DNA from: Clarireedia homoeocarpa
Taxonomy: Eukaryota; Ascomycota; Leotiomycetes; Helotiales; Rutstroemiaceae
Length of the DNA stretch: 64,000 nt
NCBI GenBank assembly: GCA_001465935.1
Contig: LNKV01000018.1
Coordinates: forward strand, 332,542-396,541
Direction of reading: 5' to 3'
Shown here: in pieces, positions 21,294 through 32,930 of the stretch
How the letters are laid out: every line of letters starts with the position of its first letter
Numbering within the stretch: the stretch's first letter is position 1
Notes under the pieces: generated by a model
Seen by the model: the letters and a program-made list of their open reading frames with translations, nothing else
The model's database searches: none
Told to the model about the DNA's origin: nothing
Made by a program: the position numbers and the translations under genes

Positions 21294-21635
21294 GATGAAT
21301 ATGTGGTTTTTTTGAATCGCTTCCTTGTGCTTCTTTTGTAATTGACTACGTCTGAATTTCCAATATACGGTTTCAGTTATTGTATCGTTTCAGAATATTA
21401 TTATCTTTCGTGAAAGGTACGAATTTCACACAACTTTGGTTGGACATTTGATATGTTCAAGACGAGGCAGCGAGAGAGCTTCGCAAGGTACCGCTAAGCC
21501 TAAGATAGACTAGCACTGCCCGCGGCTCGACTCCGCAAGCTCAATCTACAACTTCAATATCAAGTGGCATAAAGTACTTGCGTCAAAGCCCGCATCTGCG
21601 TCTGCGTTTCAATTGATTTGTACCCAGTCGCGAAG
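21294..21635. promoter_or_regulatory. shared divergent promoter RPN9 / complex I 40-kDa subunit
   Basis: A 342-bp gap separates two opposite start codons, so both promoters must lie here or overlap the genes. I found no clear proteasome-type GGTGGCAAA element. Confidence 0.45.
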
Positions 21636-23212
21636 ATGCAGAAATCCTGCAGTCCATCGACTTTAAACAGTCTTCGGACTGCCATGCGAGCGAACCGAAG
21701 CTTCGGAAATGTGCCATTCAGTAGGAGGATATCCGACATCACCATTACAAGGACGGGAAAGCCTATCATCCGTACCCAAGGTGGCAGGTGAGCATGGAGA
21801 AATATTTCAATTGACGCAAGACTAATGTTCGTGTGCAATAGATCTGCTCTCGGAGGTAAATAGTGTCAGAATCGCTGTCGACAATTACTTAATATGACGC
21901 TGTAGGACACACTGTGACGGTCTTTGGTGCAACTGGATTTCTCGGACGTTATATCGTGAACAGACTTGGTACGGGAACTTTCTACTAGTGCTGTACTTTT
22001 ACTGGGCTGACGAGACGTATGGCATAGCAAGGCAAGGATGCACAGTTATCGTTCCGTACAGAGAGGAAATGGCCAAGCGACATTTGAAAATTACGGGTGA
22101 TCTAGGAAGAGTTATATTCATGGTATGTGGTTTGGGCGATAGATTGGATGGCATATGGGCTAATTTCTGGTATAGGAATATGACCTGAGAAATACAGAAT
22201 CTCTGGAGGAAAGCGTAAGACATTCGGATGTTGTCTATAACCTCGTCGGGCGCATGTATCCTACCAAGTATGCTTCAACCATAACCCGGCAAGAACACAG
22301 AACTCACAGATGTTAGGAACTTTGATTTAGAGGATGTCCATGTTGAGGGAGTAGAGAGAATAGCTGAAGCCGTTGCTAAATACGACGTTGACCGATTCAT
22401 TCACGTCTCCTCTTACAATGCGGATCTCAAATCACCATCAGAATTCTTCAGAACCAAGGTATATAACCATGATCAAACTGGTCACACTGCCGTCTCCTAA
22501 CATTGCTCCCTAGGCTAGAGGCGAACAAGTTGCACGCAACATCTTCCCAGAGACCACGATTGTTAGACCTGCACCCATGTTCGGTTTTGAGGACCGCTTA
22601 CTCCATAAGCTCGCCGGAATTACAAACGTCTTCACATCCAACCACATGCAGGAACGTTACTGGCCAGTTCATGTACGATATAAATTCTTTACACTCTTCT
22701 CATATCGCTAAATTGTTGTTTAGGTAATCGATGTTGGACAAGCTCTTGAGGTTATGCTTCAAGACGACAACACAGCGCAACAAACTTACGAGCTTTATGG
22801 ACCCAAGAACTACTCTACAGCAGAGATTGCTGAATTGGTAGACAAGGAAACCATCAAGCACCGCCGACACATCAATCTACCCAAAGCGATCCTCAAACCG
22901 GCGGCCAACATTCTTAACAAAGCACTTTGGTGGCCCGTTTTATCTGCTGATGAGGTTGAGCGAGAATTCATTGATCAGAAGATTGACCCCACAGCAAAGA
23001 CCTTCAAAGATCTTGGAATTGAGCCAGCTGAAATTAGCAGCCTTACTTTCCACTATTTGGTATGTAAACCCTCTCACCTTTGATCCTTTGACGCGATTTA
23101 ACCTTCAGTGCAGCAAGGGTACCGAAGTTCTGCATTTTATGATCTACCCCCGGCGACAGAGCGTGAGAAAAGGGAGGAGAAGAAATATTTGCATGTCATT
23201 GATGACCAATAA
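21636..23212 (+). CDS. NUO40: NADH:ubiquinone oxidoreductase 40-kDa subunit (NDUFA9 type)
   Basis: Nine exons: 21636-21787, 21842-21855, 21906-21968, 22028-22122, 22176-22267, 22317-22458, 22514-22672, 22724-23059 and 23114-23212, for 383 residues from the first ATG (367 from the in-frame ATG at 21684). It is an atypical short-chain dehydrogenase fold bound to the peripheral arm of mitochondrial complex I. The N-terminus is a basic presequence followed by SDITITRTGKPII and GGRSALGGHTVTVFGATGFL (nucleotide-binding G-x-x-G-x-x-G). Later motifs are HVSSYNAD, FPETTIVRPAPMFGFEDRLL and DPTAKTFKDLGIEPAEI, and it ends EKKYLHVIDDQ. Exon 2 is 14 nt and codes the end of GGR and SALG. Confidence 0.93.
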
Positions 23213-23492
23213 ATGTATGGATTGGATCATGACATGTATTCTTAGTAGAAGCCAGAATTGTACATATGTCTAAAATCGGTTTGAAACTTGCATCGGTGTG
23301 ACTCTAACAAGCTGGTGGGCTTAAAAGCTATGTTTGATATGCTCGTAGCGTAGAGCTTGGTTTCGAGGTAGATATCTTCATGGTCTAAAGTCATGCAAAT
23401 CGTTTAGGCCTCCTCGGCTAAAATTACCCCCGGATATCACAAATATCAATTTTTTTCAAAGACTCAACATCATCAAGTGACAACTTCCCGCT

Positions 23493-24745
23493 ATGGATAA
23501 TATTGAAGATGATGATATGCCGTAAGTTTTGAGGTAATTCGAAAACGAACTGACTGCTGATATTGATGATTCAGTGTTCTCTCAGGCTCGACTTTGGATG
23601 CCCTTAAAGAATTTTATGCGGATCGTGATGCTCAACAGCAGAGATTCGAGGAATTGAGGCGAAAAGCGGAGGAGCAAGCCGATGCACCTCTATCTATGGA
23701 AGCTTTTGCTGAAGATGTAAGCTGCATGCTACGTTCAAAGCCTTTTGGTGTTTCTACTTGAAAGTGTCAATGAAGTCTACATCTGCATTTACAAACTCTC
23801 GCGGACGTGGAATACCTACGATCTTAGAATATTTTGCTAATTTGATTGCTTCACATAGTGGCAAGAATCGCAATTTTGGGTCAGCAAACTCACTTATTTA
23901 CGCTCACGGTTGTCACCTGAGGTTACCTGCTCAATTCATGGTTTAGTATTCGAACGAGACAGCAACACTTCTTGCACAAGAACTGCTTCATGGTGCTGAT
24001 GCCGAGACGGTCATAGCTGTAGTTTCAGCTCCGAGTGTGTTTGTACAAGTCAAAAATCTTCTCGTAAGTTTTTTCTCAATTTGGCGGCGTGCCAAAACTC
24101 AGAGGATACTAATCGCCTGCGACTAGAAAGAGATTGAGGTGGAAAAGAGGCCGAAAGTCCATCTTTTAGAGTTTGATAGAAGATTTGAACTGTTCCCGGA
24201 ATTCACATTTTACAATTACAATGACCCGTTGAAACTTCCACGTAAGTTAACACGAACGGATTCCGGGGAAGCAACTTGGCGCTCATAGTTTGTAGCACAT
24301 TTGAAGGGCACGGTAGATCGTGTAGTTTGTGATCCACCGTTCTTGAACGAAGATTGCCAGACGAAAGGTAAGAAAGCTGTCTATTTTGTATGATATCACT
24401 GTTAGTGAACCTTTACTGAAGTTTGTAGCTGCTCTTACGGTAAGGTGGCTTTTCAAATCTTGGGGTCAGGTAAATCGGGATGAGAATGGTATGCTAGAGT
24501 CGAGGCTCATTGTCTGTACGGGAGAGAGGGTAGGTGATATTGTAAATAGGGTGTATCGTCCGTAAGTCATTTCGCGTCCAGATTCAGTGTAAGTGCGGAT
24601 GATACTGATACGGTCATTCAGTCAAGGTATCGCTACAACGACATATCTCCCAGTGCATTCCAAGGGTTTGAGCAACGAGTTTTACTGCTACGCTAATTAT
24701 GAGTGCGAACATTGGAAATGGAGAAAATCAGAGGAGAGCAGCTAA
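23493..24745 (+). CDS. EFM5: eEF1A lysine methyltransferase, EFM5 family
   Basis: Eight exons (23493-23521, 23575-23716, 23859-23879, 23947-24063, 24127-24241, 24296-24367, 24429-24561, 24622-24745) give 250 residues. The signature is an acidic N-terminus, then WQESQFWYSNETA, a Rossmann-fold methyltransferase core, and VDRVVCDPPFLNEDC, with the DPPF motif (near residues 154-157) used to methylate an amino group. The family (formerly N6AMT2) methylates a lysine of elongation factor 1A. It ends with SNEFYCYANYE and a Trp-rich tail. Exon 3 is 21 nt (WQESQFW) and exon 1 is 29 nt. Confidence 0.9.
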
Positions 24746-24825
24746 TGATTTGCATCAAGTCTTGGATTGTTTATCGACGTGGAGACATGCTACCCAACAC
24801 CAATGAAACTGAATAGAAACAGAAA

Positions 24826-25858
24826 TCAAAGAGCGGCTCGCGTCTTTATCCTCCATCGATCCTGCTTTTGGATAATCTTTCCATCACCCTCTAGCTTGTG
24901 CAGAATCTGTAAAATACCACCATTTGCGGGTATGTGAAGGCTCTCTGGTACATCCGCATATATGATCTTCACTATCTCCATGGATGTCCAATCATCAGCC
25001 TCTTCGTCGCTAGATATTAAAACTCCTGGTCTTGCCTTCGCAGACTTCAACACTTGGATTACTTGCGATTCTCTTTCCTTGCGGTGTTTGATATACTCCT
25101 CGATTTTGGCAGGCCCATGTTCGATGACTGCACCATGGCCAGGATATGCTTTTCCACGGAAAAGACCTTTCATTCTATCAAGGCTGCCCAGATATGTTGT
25201 TAGATCTTCAAACACAGCTGTGCCATGACCGAGTACATTATCACCGGTAAACATGGCATCCTCTTCTTCGAGAATTAGCGTCATATGGTCTTTCGTATGC
25301 CCTGGGGAGTGGATAGCACGGAGAGTTGCTCCATCTGTCTTAAATTCTTGTCCATCTATGATGTCCAGCTGTCCGTCATCTGGTGTATTCTTGTAGATGC
25401 TGGTTTCTGGTGAATGCTCCAGCAAGTGCTTGATTCCACCAACGTGATCATGATGCCTGGATACTAGATGAGTGGAGTCGCGAGCTGTGTAGACCAGGGG
25501 AGCTCACCAGTGTGTTATGACGCAGGAACTTATTGTAGCTTTCTCCTTTTGCAACGTCTCCTTTAATGTCTTTATCCAAGATTCTCTACCCTCCCCAGTG
25601 TCAATCAACAATCGCTTATCACCTTTTCCAACGACGTAAGTATTCGTTCCTATATACAGTTAGGTACTACCACTTTCAGAACTTTACAAAAGTGCAGATT
25701 GAACCTTGCAACGTGAACTACCCATTATCAGCTAAACAACGCTCGTGAGAAGAGGGGCTGCCTATCCAGCTTACCTTCCCTGGATTTCCTCCTAAGATTC
25801 GGATAACGTTCGGACTAAGTCGCTCGACTTCTGGCAGAGGCACTAACTGGGTTGCCAT
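24826..25858 (-). CDS. metallo-beta-lactamase-fold hydrolase, LACTB2-like
   Basis: Four exons (25858-25775, 25717-25705, 25649-25508, 25456-24826) encode 289 residues. The family motif FTLQGTNTYVVG is rebuilt only if the 13-nt exon 25717-25705 is used. The zinc-binding HxHxDH (HWHHDH, residues 79-84) is split by intron 3 inside the Trp codon. Further motifs are SPGHTKDHM, FTGDNVLGHGTAVFEDL and AYPGHGAVI. The C-terminal helical domain matches LACTB2 proteins, which in animals are mitochondrial RNA endonucleases. Related fungal enzymes act as thioesterases in polyketide clusters, but no polyketide gene is nearby, so a housekeeping role is more likely. Confidence 0.88.
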
Positions 25859-26437
25859 TCTTCTAAGTTGAATTCTAGGAATTCTCATATATATATGTGT
25901 GATTATGTTAACGTTATGAAGAAAAGAACTTCCTAGAAGAGCTTCCTCCGTTTACTTCAGGTGGAAAAGGCCGATAAGCCGAGGCTTGCAGCTTTCTTTC
26001 AACATATCAGCTGATTGAAACAGAACACGACAAGAAAAGTTTCATATTTTCAGGAGGTCAGACTCATGATGATTGTGATATTTTCAGTGCCTTTTCGGTT
26101 CCTTACATTCACATACTAGTTTGAAGAGCATCGTGAGCGCCCACGAATTTCGAATTCAAGCGCCAGAACATATCCCGGCCGCACAGCATCTGGCTACACA
26201 CAACCACAAGAACGAGATAATAATAGGGGAGAAGCAGACTAACTAGCCTCATATTCTGCCGCTTCACCGCCCAGCGAATTCCGCAAGGCTTTGGTGCTTT
26301 CAGTTCAGTAAGTTTAGCCACCTGAATGTCTGTGAGCACCAGAGCTTGAGTGAGATCGATTCAGAATCTCAAGAAATTCCATCAACGAATTACTTTATCT
26401 ATTTGTCGCAACTGCGGGAGATCTGCGAATCTTCAGA
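25859..26437. other. intergenic, divergent promoter of LACTB2-like gene and UBP8
   Basis: No supported gene. A minus-strand open frame at 26109-26339 has no motif. A short AT dinucleotide run lies near 25888-25897. Confidence 0.5.
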
Positions 26438-28423
26438 ATGTCGACATCTAGACCAGTAACTCCAGCTTCACCTAAGCTTGTAAAGATCAAATCACCACAG
26501 CCAGGCGTACCAAAATATGGTTGTCGTAAGTTTCCAATGCACCTCTTGGTCGATTTCTCAGCCTTCCCATCAATTACTAACAATTTGTCCATCAGATCAT
26601 ATCCAGATCTTCCTGACCCCTGGGAATAATGACCGTATGGTCAATACAATCACCTATTATAAGAATTGTCTTAGAGTCGTCCTGGATAATACTCCAATTG
26701 TGCCTCAGACTTCGAAGACGCCGAAAGGGCAACCCCTCACATCTCTTACGCCAAATTACTTATGCCTGCAATGCACAACAACGACTACGGCACAAGACCG
26801 TATAAAACATGGTCAAGAGACTTCGCATAGATTCTGTAGGGCTCTGCCGGCGATATGTACATCGCACTTCTGCTGACTGACGCGCCGTTAGATGTTGAAT
26901 CGAGGACGGGTGCGCTGTTCTGTCAGATGTGCAAAGATTTCGTTTGGGACCCTACATTGGAGGAATTGAGGGTACGGAAGATCGGGACTGGGTCATTCTC
27001 GAGTAAGTGGCTCTTGATTGTTCTGTTTATGCAATGCTCTCGACCATCGGGTCTCTAGAGGCTATTTGCACACTCCATTGAACCTTCGCGACACATGTTT
27101 TGCTCTACCCCAAGCTCATTATTCACTATCTTGTCTGCTATTACTGTTGCAAATGCAGCTGAACTGATTCGACTCCATCAACAGGTCGAAAACGCAAACA
27201 CGATGACATGTTTACAGACACAGCCAAGGAAGACCCGAGGTTCATCTCCTTAAATACAGTGGAGGCACCATGTCGTGCGAGTGGAGTTCGAGGTATTTAT
27301 AACATGGGGGCGACTTGCTATATGAACGTCATTCTTCAATGCTTCGTACACAACCCTCTACTGCGGAACTTCTACCTTGGAGATGGACATCAAAGTGATA
27401 AGTGCCAACAGAAGAATTGTATGAGCTGCGCTATGGATGACATGTTCCAGGAATTTTATTCAAATGAAACCACTACAGGATATTCTGCTTCAAATATTCT
27501 CGCTAGTTTCTGGCTTTCCAAAAGAAAGGCATACGAAGAGTTGGCGAGCAATAAGGAGCAGGATGCCCATGAATTCTTCCAATTCCTTACTGAGGAGTTA
27601 CATGAAATCAACGGCGGCGGAAGACTTAGTGATCAAGAAGAAAGCCCTAATCCTAAACGCTCAAAACAGGACCAGGGCTGCAAATGTATTGTTCATCAAA
27701 CATTTTACGGTAAACTCCAAAGCACTATCACATGTCAAAATTGCGGAGATATCAACACATCTGTGGAATCATTCTTAGATCTAAGTTTGGGTCTCGATGT
27801 TATTCAGAAGAAGAGCAAACTGAAAGACAAGAATGCAACAATAAGCTTGCAACGCTGTTTAGACGAAGAATACATTCGAGCTGAACGGTGCGAATATACT
27901 TGTCATCAATGCGATACTCAGGAGGCGAAGAAACAGCTTAGTATTAAGAGTTTGCCCAATGTCCTATGCATTCAACTGAAGGTATGGTTACTCCCTGCTC
28001 ACATCCGCCGGTCCACATGGCTAATAGACTCTTCAGCGCTTCAAACAAGAAATGAAAGGCCCAGCCTCAAAAATTGACACCAAAGTCACCTTCCCCCTTC
28101 AATTGCACATGTTACCTTACACGAATCGAGCACGTAGCACAGATACCAAGAACAATTTTGAGTTGGCACGTTCATGTACCTATGATTTACAAAGCGTTGT
28201 CGTCCACGTTGGGAATTTAGAGACTGGTAAGTCCTTCCCCTTGCCTGTCAGACGTGGAATGACTTACTAATGGTATATGTGTGAAGGCCATTACGTATCA
28301 TACTCGCGTGTTGGAAACCAGTGGTTCAAATTTAATGATCACAATGTTACTTTGGCGTCGAAGAGTCAGGTGTTGAATGAACAGGCCTTTTTGCTGTTTT
28401 ATGTTATTCAATCGTTAGCATGA
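26438..28423 (+). CDS. UBP8: ubiquitin carboxyl-terminal hydrolase, UBP8 (SAGA DUB) type
   Basis: Six exons (26438-26525, 26596-26835, 26892-27002, 27185-27981, 28037-28226, 28287-28423) give 520 residues. The N-terminus is a ZnF-UBP domain with spaced Cys/His (YGCHH, YLCLQC, HGQETSHRF, GALFCQMC). The USP catalytic domain follows: Cys box VRGIYNMGATCYMNVILQCF (catalytic Cys near 191), CxxC zinc pairs in the fingers (TCQNCG, TCHQCD), and the His box GHYVSYSRVGNQWFKFNDHN. This layout and length match UBP8/USP22, the deubiquitinase of the SAGA coactivator that removes ubiquitin from histone H2B. Other ZnF-USP proteins are possible but less similar in size. Confidence 0.9.
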
Positions 28424-29082
28424 TAGATGCCTGGTAGAGGAAGAGGAAAGGGACCCTCATCTCACCGTATGACGAATCGTGGAACAGAATGATTCAATAT
28501 GGTAGGATATGATGGGTCGATTCAAAGGAGTACATATACCGGGACAGGGAAATCGGAAATAGCTTTTGGACGGGCTGGGAAATCATGGCGTAGATATCCA
28601 TATGCATACATGGCTTGGGGTCAGGTCTCTCTTGGTGTTGTTTCTAATTGGGTTCATTTAATGCTTATGGTCTGGATGCTAGGGTGTTCATAGGAATGGG
28701 AAAGGAGACATGGCGTTTTTTCGGTTTTGAAGTTAGATGGCGACGGAAGAGGTGCTAGGGAGAGGTGGCTGATGAAAGGTGGGATTGACTAAATGCGAAT
28801 CCGTGAAATAGAGACTGGCTAGTTTGATTGATTGGATGGAAATACAGTTTGATCATATCACATAGAGATCGTGAGTAAGGAAAGAAACATGTGTACATTG
28901 TTCTTTCTTTCTTTCCCTTTTCTGCTCTCCTTCGGAGTCTGCGAACAATTAGTGGCACCGAGAATATCAGTGAAGTATTTCCATCCATCTAATCGTACAA
29001 TAGTATTTGGCTAATCCAGCGTCAAGAAGCTTTATCCTTGCAGCTACTATTCTAACTGCTCATTCTTCTCCGCCGCACTGCT
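28424..29082. other. convergent intergenic region UBP8/BTB gene
   Basis: No gene seen. The sequence is purine-rich on the plus strand in its first half and has a CTTT-rich tract near 28900-28921. Confidence 0.5.
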
Positions 29083-29793
29083 TCACTGATCGTCATCACC
29101 ACCTCTTCTCTCCACACATGCTTGATGATCAATAATAATCTTCTTTCGAAAAACTAGTGTCTTCAGCACCTCCTCCTCCTCATATTCATACCCTATACCC
29201 ACCCGCGCTTTTTCGCACTGCCTCCCGCATGCTAGCGGATTTCCTCTATGAACAATTATTCTGCGTGGGCAGAGATATATGCGGTTCGTGTGCCATCTCG
29301 AAGAGTATTCTCCCACTTCATCCGAACTTCTCACATCGGACCAGTGCATTCCCTCCAATTCTTCCACTGAACAACGAGTCTTCACCGCCTGCAGATATTC
29401 TTTTTTGTCCAACCATTCCTCCAATCGCGAGATCTGGAAATATCTCGCCTCCTCTAACAGCGCAGTGTATAATGCGTGATCGTGACCTTTGGCATTATCG
29501 TAGAAGAGGGGAAGAACACCACGGCGTAAGTAGCGCAGGATATGAGAGAACAGGTCAGGGTCAGCGTCGATGAAATACGATCCGTCGGCTAGAGTATCAG
29601 TAAAATGGCCGGAGAGAAATGCTATGAAGAATGGGCTTTCCTCTGTGAGTGTTTCGCGGGTGGTGGTGAAGCGGCGTTCGCCTACTTGGAGGATGATTAA
29701 TGTTCTAGATGTGGGGGGGAGTTGAGCTTGTAGGTGTGGTTGTGGTTGTGATTGTGGTTGTGGATTTAAGATGGAGGGCTGAGGGCTGGACAT
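29083..29793 (-). CDS. BTB/POZ (T1-like) domain protein
   Basis: A single exon encodes 236 residues from ATG 29793. After a Pro/Gln-rich leader made of short QPQ repeats comes a BTB fold of the potassium-channel tetramerisation type: LIILQVGERRFTTTRETLTE, ESPFF, DGSYFIDADPDLFSHILRYL and RRGVLP. Such fungal proteins are usually adaptors or self-assembling factors of unknown role. The C-terminal half is unique and ends in a basic-then-acidic tail. The frame stays open upstream, and another ATG at 29952 would add 53 residues that look like translated UTR. No partner gene is adjacent. Confidence 0.8.
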   Translation of the reverse strand: MSSPQPSILNPQPQSQPQPHLQAQLPPTSRTLIILQVGERRFTTTRETLTEESPFFIAFLSGHFTDTLADGSYFIDADPDLFSHILRYLRRGVLPLFYDNAKGHDHALYTALLEEARYFQISRLEEWLDKKEYLQAVKTRCSVEELEGMHWSDVRSSDEVGEYSSRWHTNRIYLCPRRIIVHRGNPLACGRQCEKARVGIGYEYEEEEVLKTLVFRKKIIIDHQACVERRGGDDDQ

Positions 29794-32347
29794 TTTGTAT
29801 GGGTTTGGGTGTGGGTTAATGTTAGGTTGAATGTTTGGGATTATGAGTTTGCCGTGTACTTTGATGGAGAGAGAAGGTAATGTAAAGATTTCAATAAACT
29901 TTGGGGTGAATGACTTACTTATGTTTATAGATAAATGATATATCGCATTCATATAAGAGAGGAGGATCAATGGGTTGCGTTTGCTCGGCTGTGTGCATAA
30001 GGGGGAATCAAATGGGACCTGTAAAGTCTGCTTGATATGCAAGGCTATGCATGTGTACCTTGCTCATGCAAACACGAATAGCCAGCCTACTTTGATCCGT
30101 TTGAACTACAGTATAGCTTTTCACTTGGCGAGGGAAACTTTGTTATTAAATAATTATATACCTTTCTTTCATGCTTCAGCAGAAGCATCTCTCACATATA
30201 TACTTATCCTCCCATCCATCGTCTATCCCCTTCTCTCTTTCTTGGCTCTCATTTCTCACCCCTCCTCCCTTTCCATCAACTATCAATATTCACTTATCCG
30301 TCAACCCCTCCTATTCTCTACTCATAAGCAACCACCCTCCTTCTCGGTCTCACACCTACAAAAACTCATAAGCGTCAAATCCTGAAGTATCCAGATATCT
30401 TCACTTTACCAACCACCAATACCAAGGACCTTTAATTTTCCAAGTATACTCCGAACATGGAGAGATTGTTTTCCAGATGGTAAACTTATATCTTAACCAT
30501 ATAAAAACATGCTATCTCGAAATCCAATCCTAGCCTATCAATGAATTAGTGCAAACCTAACAAGGTACGAACTGTTGTAAGAAACCAAATGGGCATCTTT
30601 TCACCGATTTTTTTTTTTTTTTTTTTTTTTTTTGTTTTTTTTTTTTGGGCTTTCAGAAGCTTTCCTGTCATTATATCACTCTATGTATGGGTTAATTCAT
30701 CACTTCCATCATCTTCTCTTCCATGTCCTGTCTTTTCCCACTCCAGGGATCGGAGCACGAACTGCAGACCCTCAGCCGCAACATCTCTTCTGAAGGATTC
30801 CTTCTACCACGCTGACCTCCAACCATACATTCTCCTCCCCCCTTCTCATCATCAACCTCTCTATCCTCCTCCAGCCAACATGATCCCAATTCTCTCCATC
30901 TCCTCCCTTAGAAAATATCATAATCTCTCTCCTTACCTACCGGCCCTAGTAGTTTCAGTATAGCCAAAAATCTACTTCCCGAGAGCAACTCCATCATTCC
31001 ATTTGCCCCTTTCTCCAGCATGGATTTTGGTTCATAGCTATTCTCTTTTCTTATATTAGATAATACATGGAACTATTGAGCGTCTAAGACCTCCGGCGGG
31101 TGGTAAGATGGGATGGGATGAACGAAGAACGATATAGAAGAAGGAAAAGTAGGAAAGGAAAGACGTAAAAGAAATAAAGAAAGACTCCTCATCTCCAATC
31201 CAAACACATAACCTTCAGCAAACACCCATCTCATCAATCATATCTATCTGTCTGTCTTGCACAAACGACATCTATCACCATTTCGGTCCTTAAAAACAAT
31301 GAAGCGCACGGTATCTGAAAACCTATCGAATAGGAGAAGAAAGTAAAGATGCAAGAAGAAACGTTGTATTGGCTGTTGAAGCGAAGAAAGAAGCTAGGAA
31401 GGGAAAGTCTGCTAGTTTAGTGATCATGTTCACAGTGTTGTGGGGATGGGGGGGGAGGAGCAGAGCAATGATAACGCGGACGACGACCACGACCACGACC
31501 ACGGCAGAGGATATAACGAATGGGAAGAACTCAGCATGTGAACACTAACCAACCTCTCCCTATCCTGTCAAAGTACTGGGACATATATATGTACTCCCCC
31601 GCAAGCACGAGATGTGAAGCGAGATCTGTCCGATTGGTACCCAGGCCGATCGCGGAACTGAACGAGATTTAGAAAGGAGTTGGGGGGGGGGGGGGGAGGA
31701 AAAGAACACATTAGGGCACATACGCTCGGTGAGGGTTGGTGGTATAGAGTAAGAACTAGATGTGAAGTCCTCTTTAACCTCTTCCTATCTTCCTTCTTTC
31801 AGTCCATGTTGACCTGTACTTATACAACATCGTGTATATATCAGCACTCTCATATAAGATCACCCCTCCCCCGGGAGCGTGGTGAGCAAGTGAGTTAGAA
31901 GGGAAGTGTGATATCAGCGCCCGAAAGGTGACCAAGAAACCGAACGCCATATATACCCTGGTAATGCACGTAAAACCATGTGATCTCTCCTTTCGTAGCA
32001 CAGAGGTTGGTGACTGCACACTGCTGAGCCAGATATACCGTAGCCATCAAAAAGCCTTGTTATCGCGCATCGCCTGGCCGCCAGGAGCTTGAGAGAATCT
32101 GGACCGCGACGCCCTGAACGGATCCCTATGCATGGCACTGGAACTGGTGGGGCAGGCGGGGTTTAGCTTTTTCCATCGGGCATATTAAGCTTTGTTAATA
32201 CACTTCAGGATGCTTGTCCCTTGGGTTCCATTCCATAGAAGAGATTCTCACCTTGGATTTGGTGAGATCGCGAACTTTTGGCACTCAAGGGGATGGTTAT
32301 TCGGTTGTTCCCACTGGATATGGTACTGTTGGTACAAAATGAGATGG

Positions 32348-32586
32348 CCAATTCTTAGCATCAAACTCCGTCACGCTTTGGGACCGAGTAATGCTCATTG
32401 AATTGAGTTGGTTTTTCTCAATCTAAGTGGGAGTGAGAGTCGGGCTATACAGTATAGCTCGTACTCCCGTACTAATTACTATGGCTAAGCGAGTATTCGT
32501 TGTCCTGTAGCCCCTCTCCCATAGATCATTGTTCAATACCCTTTTTCCGTACTTGTCCCCCGTAGCCAGTGAATATAGTCCGACAG
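32348..32586 (+). repeat. dispersed repeat, copy A (inverted partner at 45821-46053)
   Basis: This 239-bp stretch aligns, as reverse complement, with 45821-46053. The best-conserved core is the region containing CTCAATCTAAGTGGGAGTGA and the following GTACTCCCGTACTAATTACT. By eye the identity is roughly 80-85 percent. I see no coding motif or clear terminal repeats in either copy, so the class is unknown (a non-autonomous element or a solo terminal repeat are possible). Confidence 0.8.
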
Positions 32587-32845
32587 GTACCCCTCCCTAT
32601 ATTTCGAGTCCTCAGGAGCCCACGAGCACTGTATTCACTAGCCCCTTTCTAGTGCTGGTACACCTAATTCTCCAAAAGATTGACAGGCCATGTTTTGGCG
32701 GTCTTCAGCGGGTAGTACACTAAATGTAGTACTTATAGGCTTCAATGGATTCAACAATAGGTGCAAATGATGCTCGATTCAACTGTCTTAATTCTTGTAC
32801 TTCAGCTATCTACAGTGGGAAGGACCAGCTATATTTATATGCCCT

Positions 32846-32930
32846 TCAGGCCTATTGCCTTAGGCCTCTCAAGCCTATTTGTCATAGGCTTCGCAAGCCT
32901 GAAGTCATAGGCCTCGTAAGCCTAATTGAT
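32846..32930. repeat. short degenerate tandem repeat with hairpins, about 24-bp unit
   Basis: About three and a half units read like TAGGCTTCGCAAGCCTGAAG followed by a few bases. Each contains AGGC(C/T)T - NNN - AAGCCT, so AGGCTT-CGC-AAGCCT at 32887-32900 is a perfect small palindrome. It lies between the dispersed repeat and the NLR gene. Confidence 0.7.

Noticed and set aside
24826..25858. Polyketide-cluster thioesterase (AptB/NscB-like) for the metallo-hydrolase
   Set aside because: No polyketide synthase or other secondary-metabolism gene is nearby, and the C-terminal domain fits LACTB2 better.
30608..30646. Poly-T tract as the tail of a minus-strand LINE/SINE retroposon
   Set aside because: No reverse-transcriptase coding, promoter boxes or target duplication was found beside it; a simple homopolymer is enough.
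30589..30963. 124-codon plus-strand frame beginning in the poly-T tract
   Set aside because: Composition reflects T and C runs; there is no conserved motif or splicing continuation.
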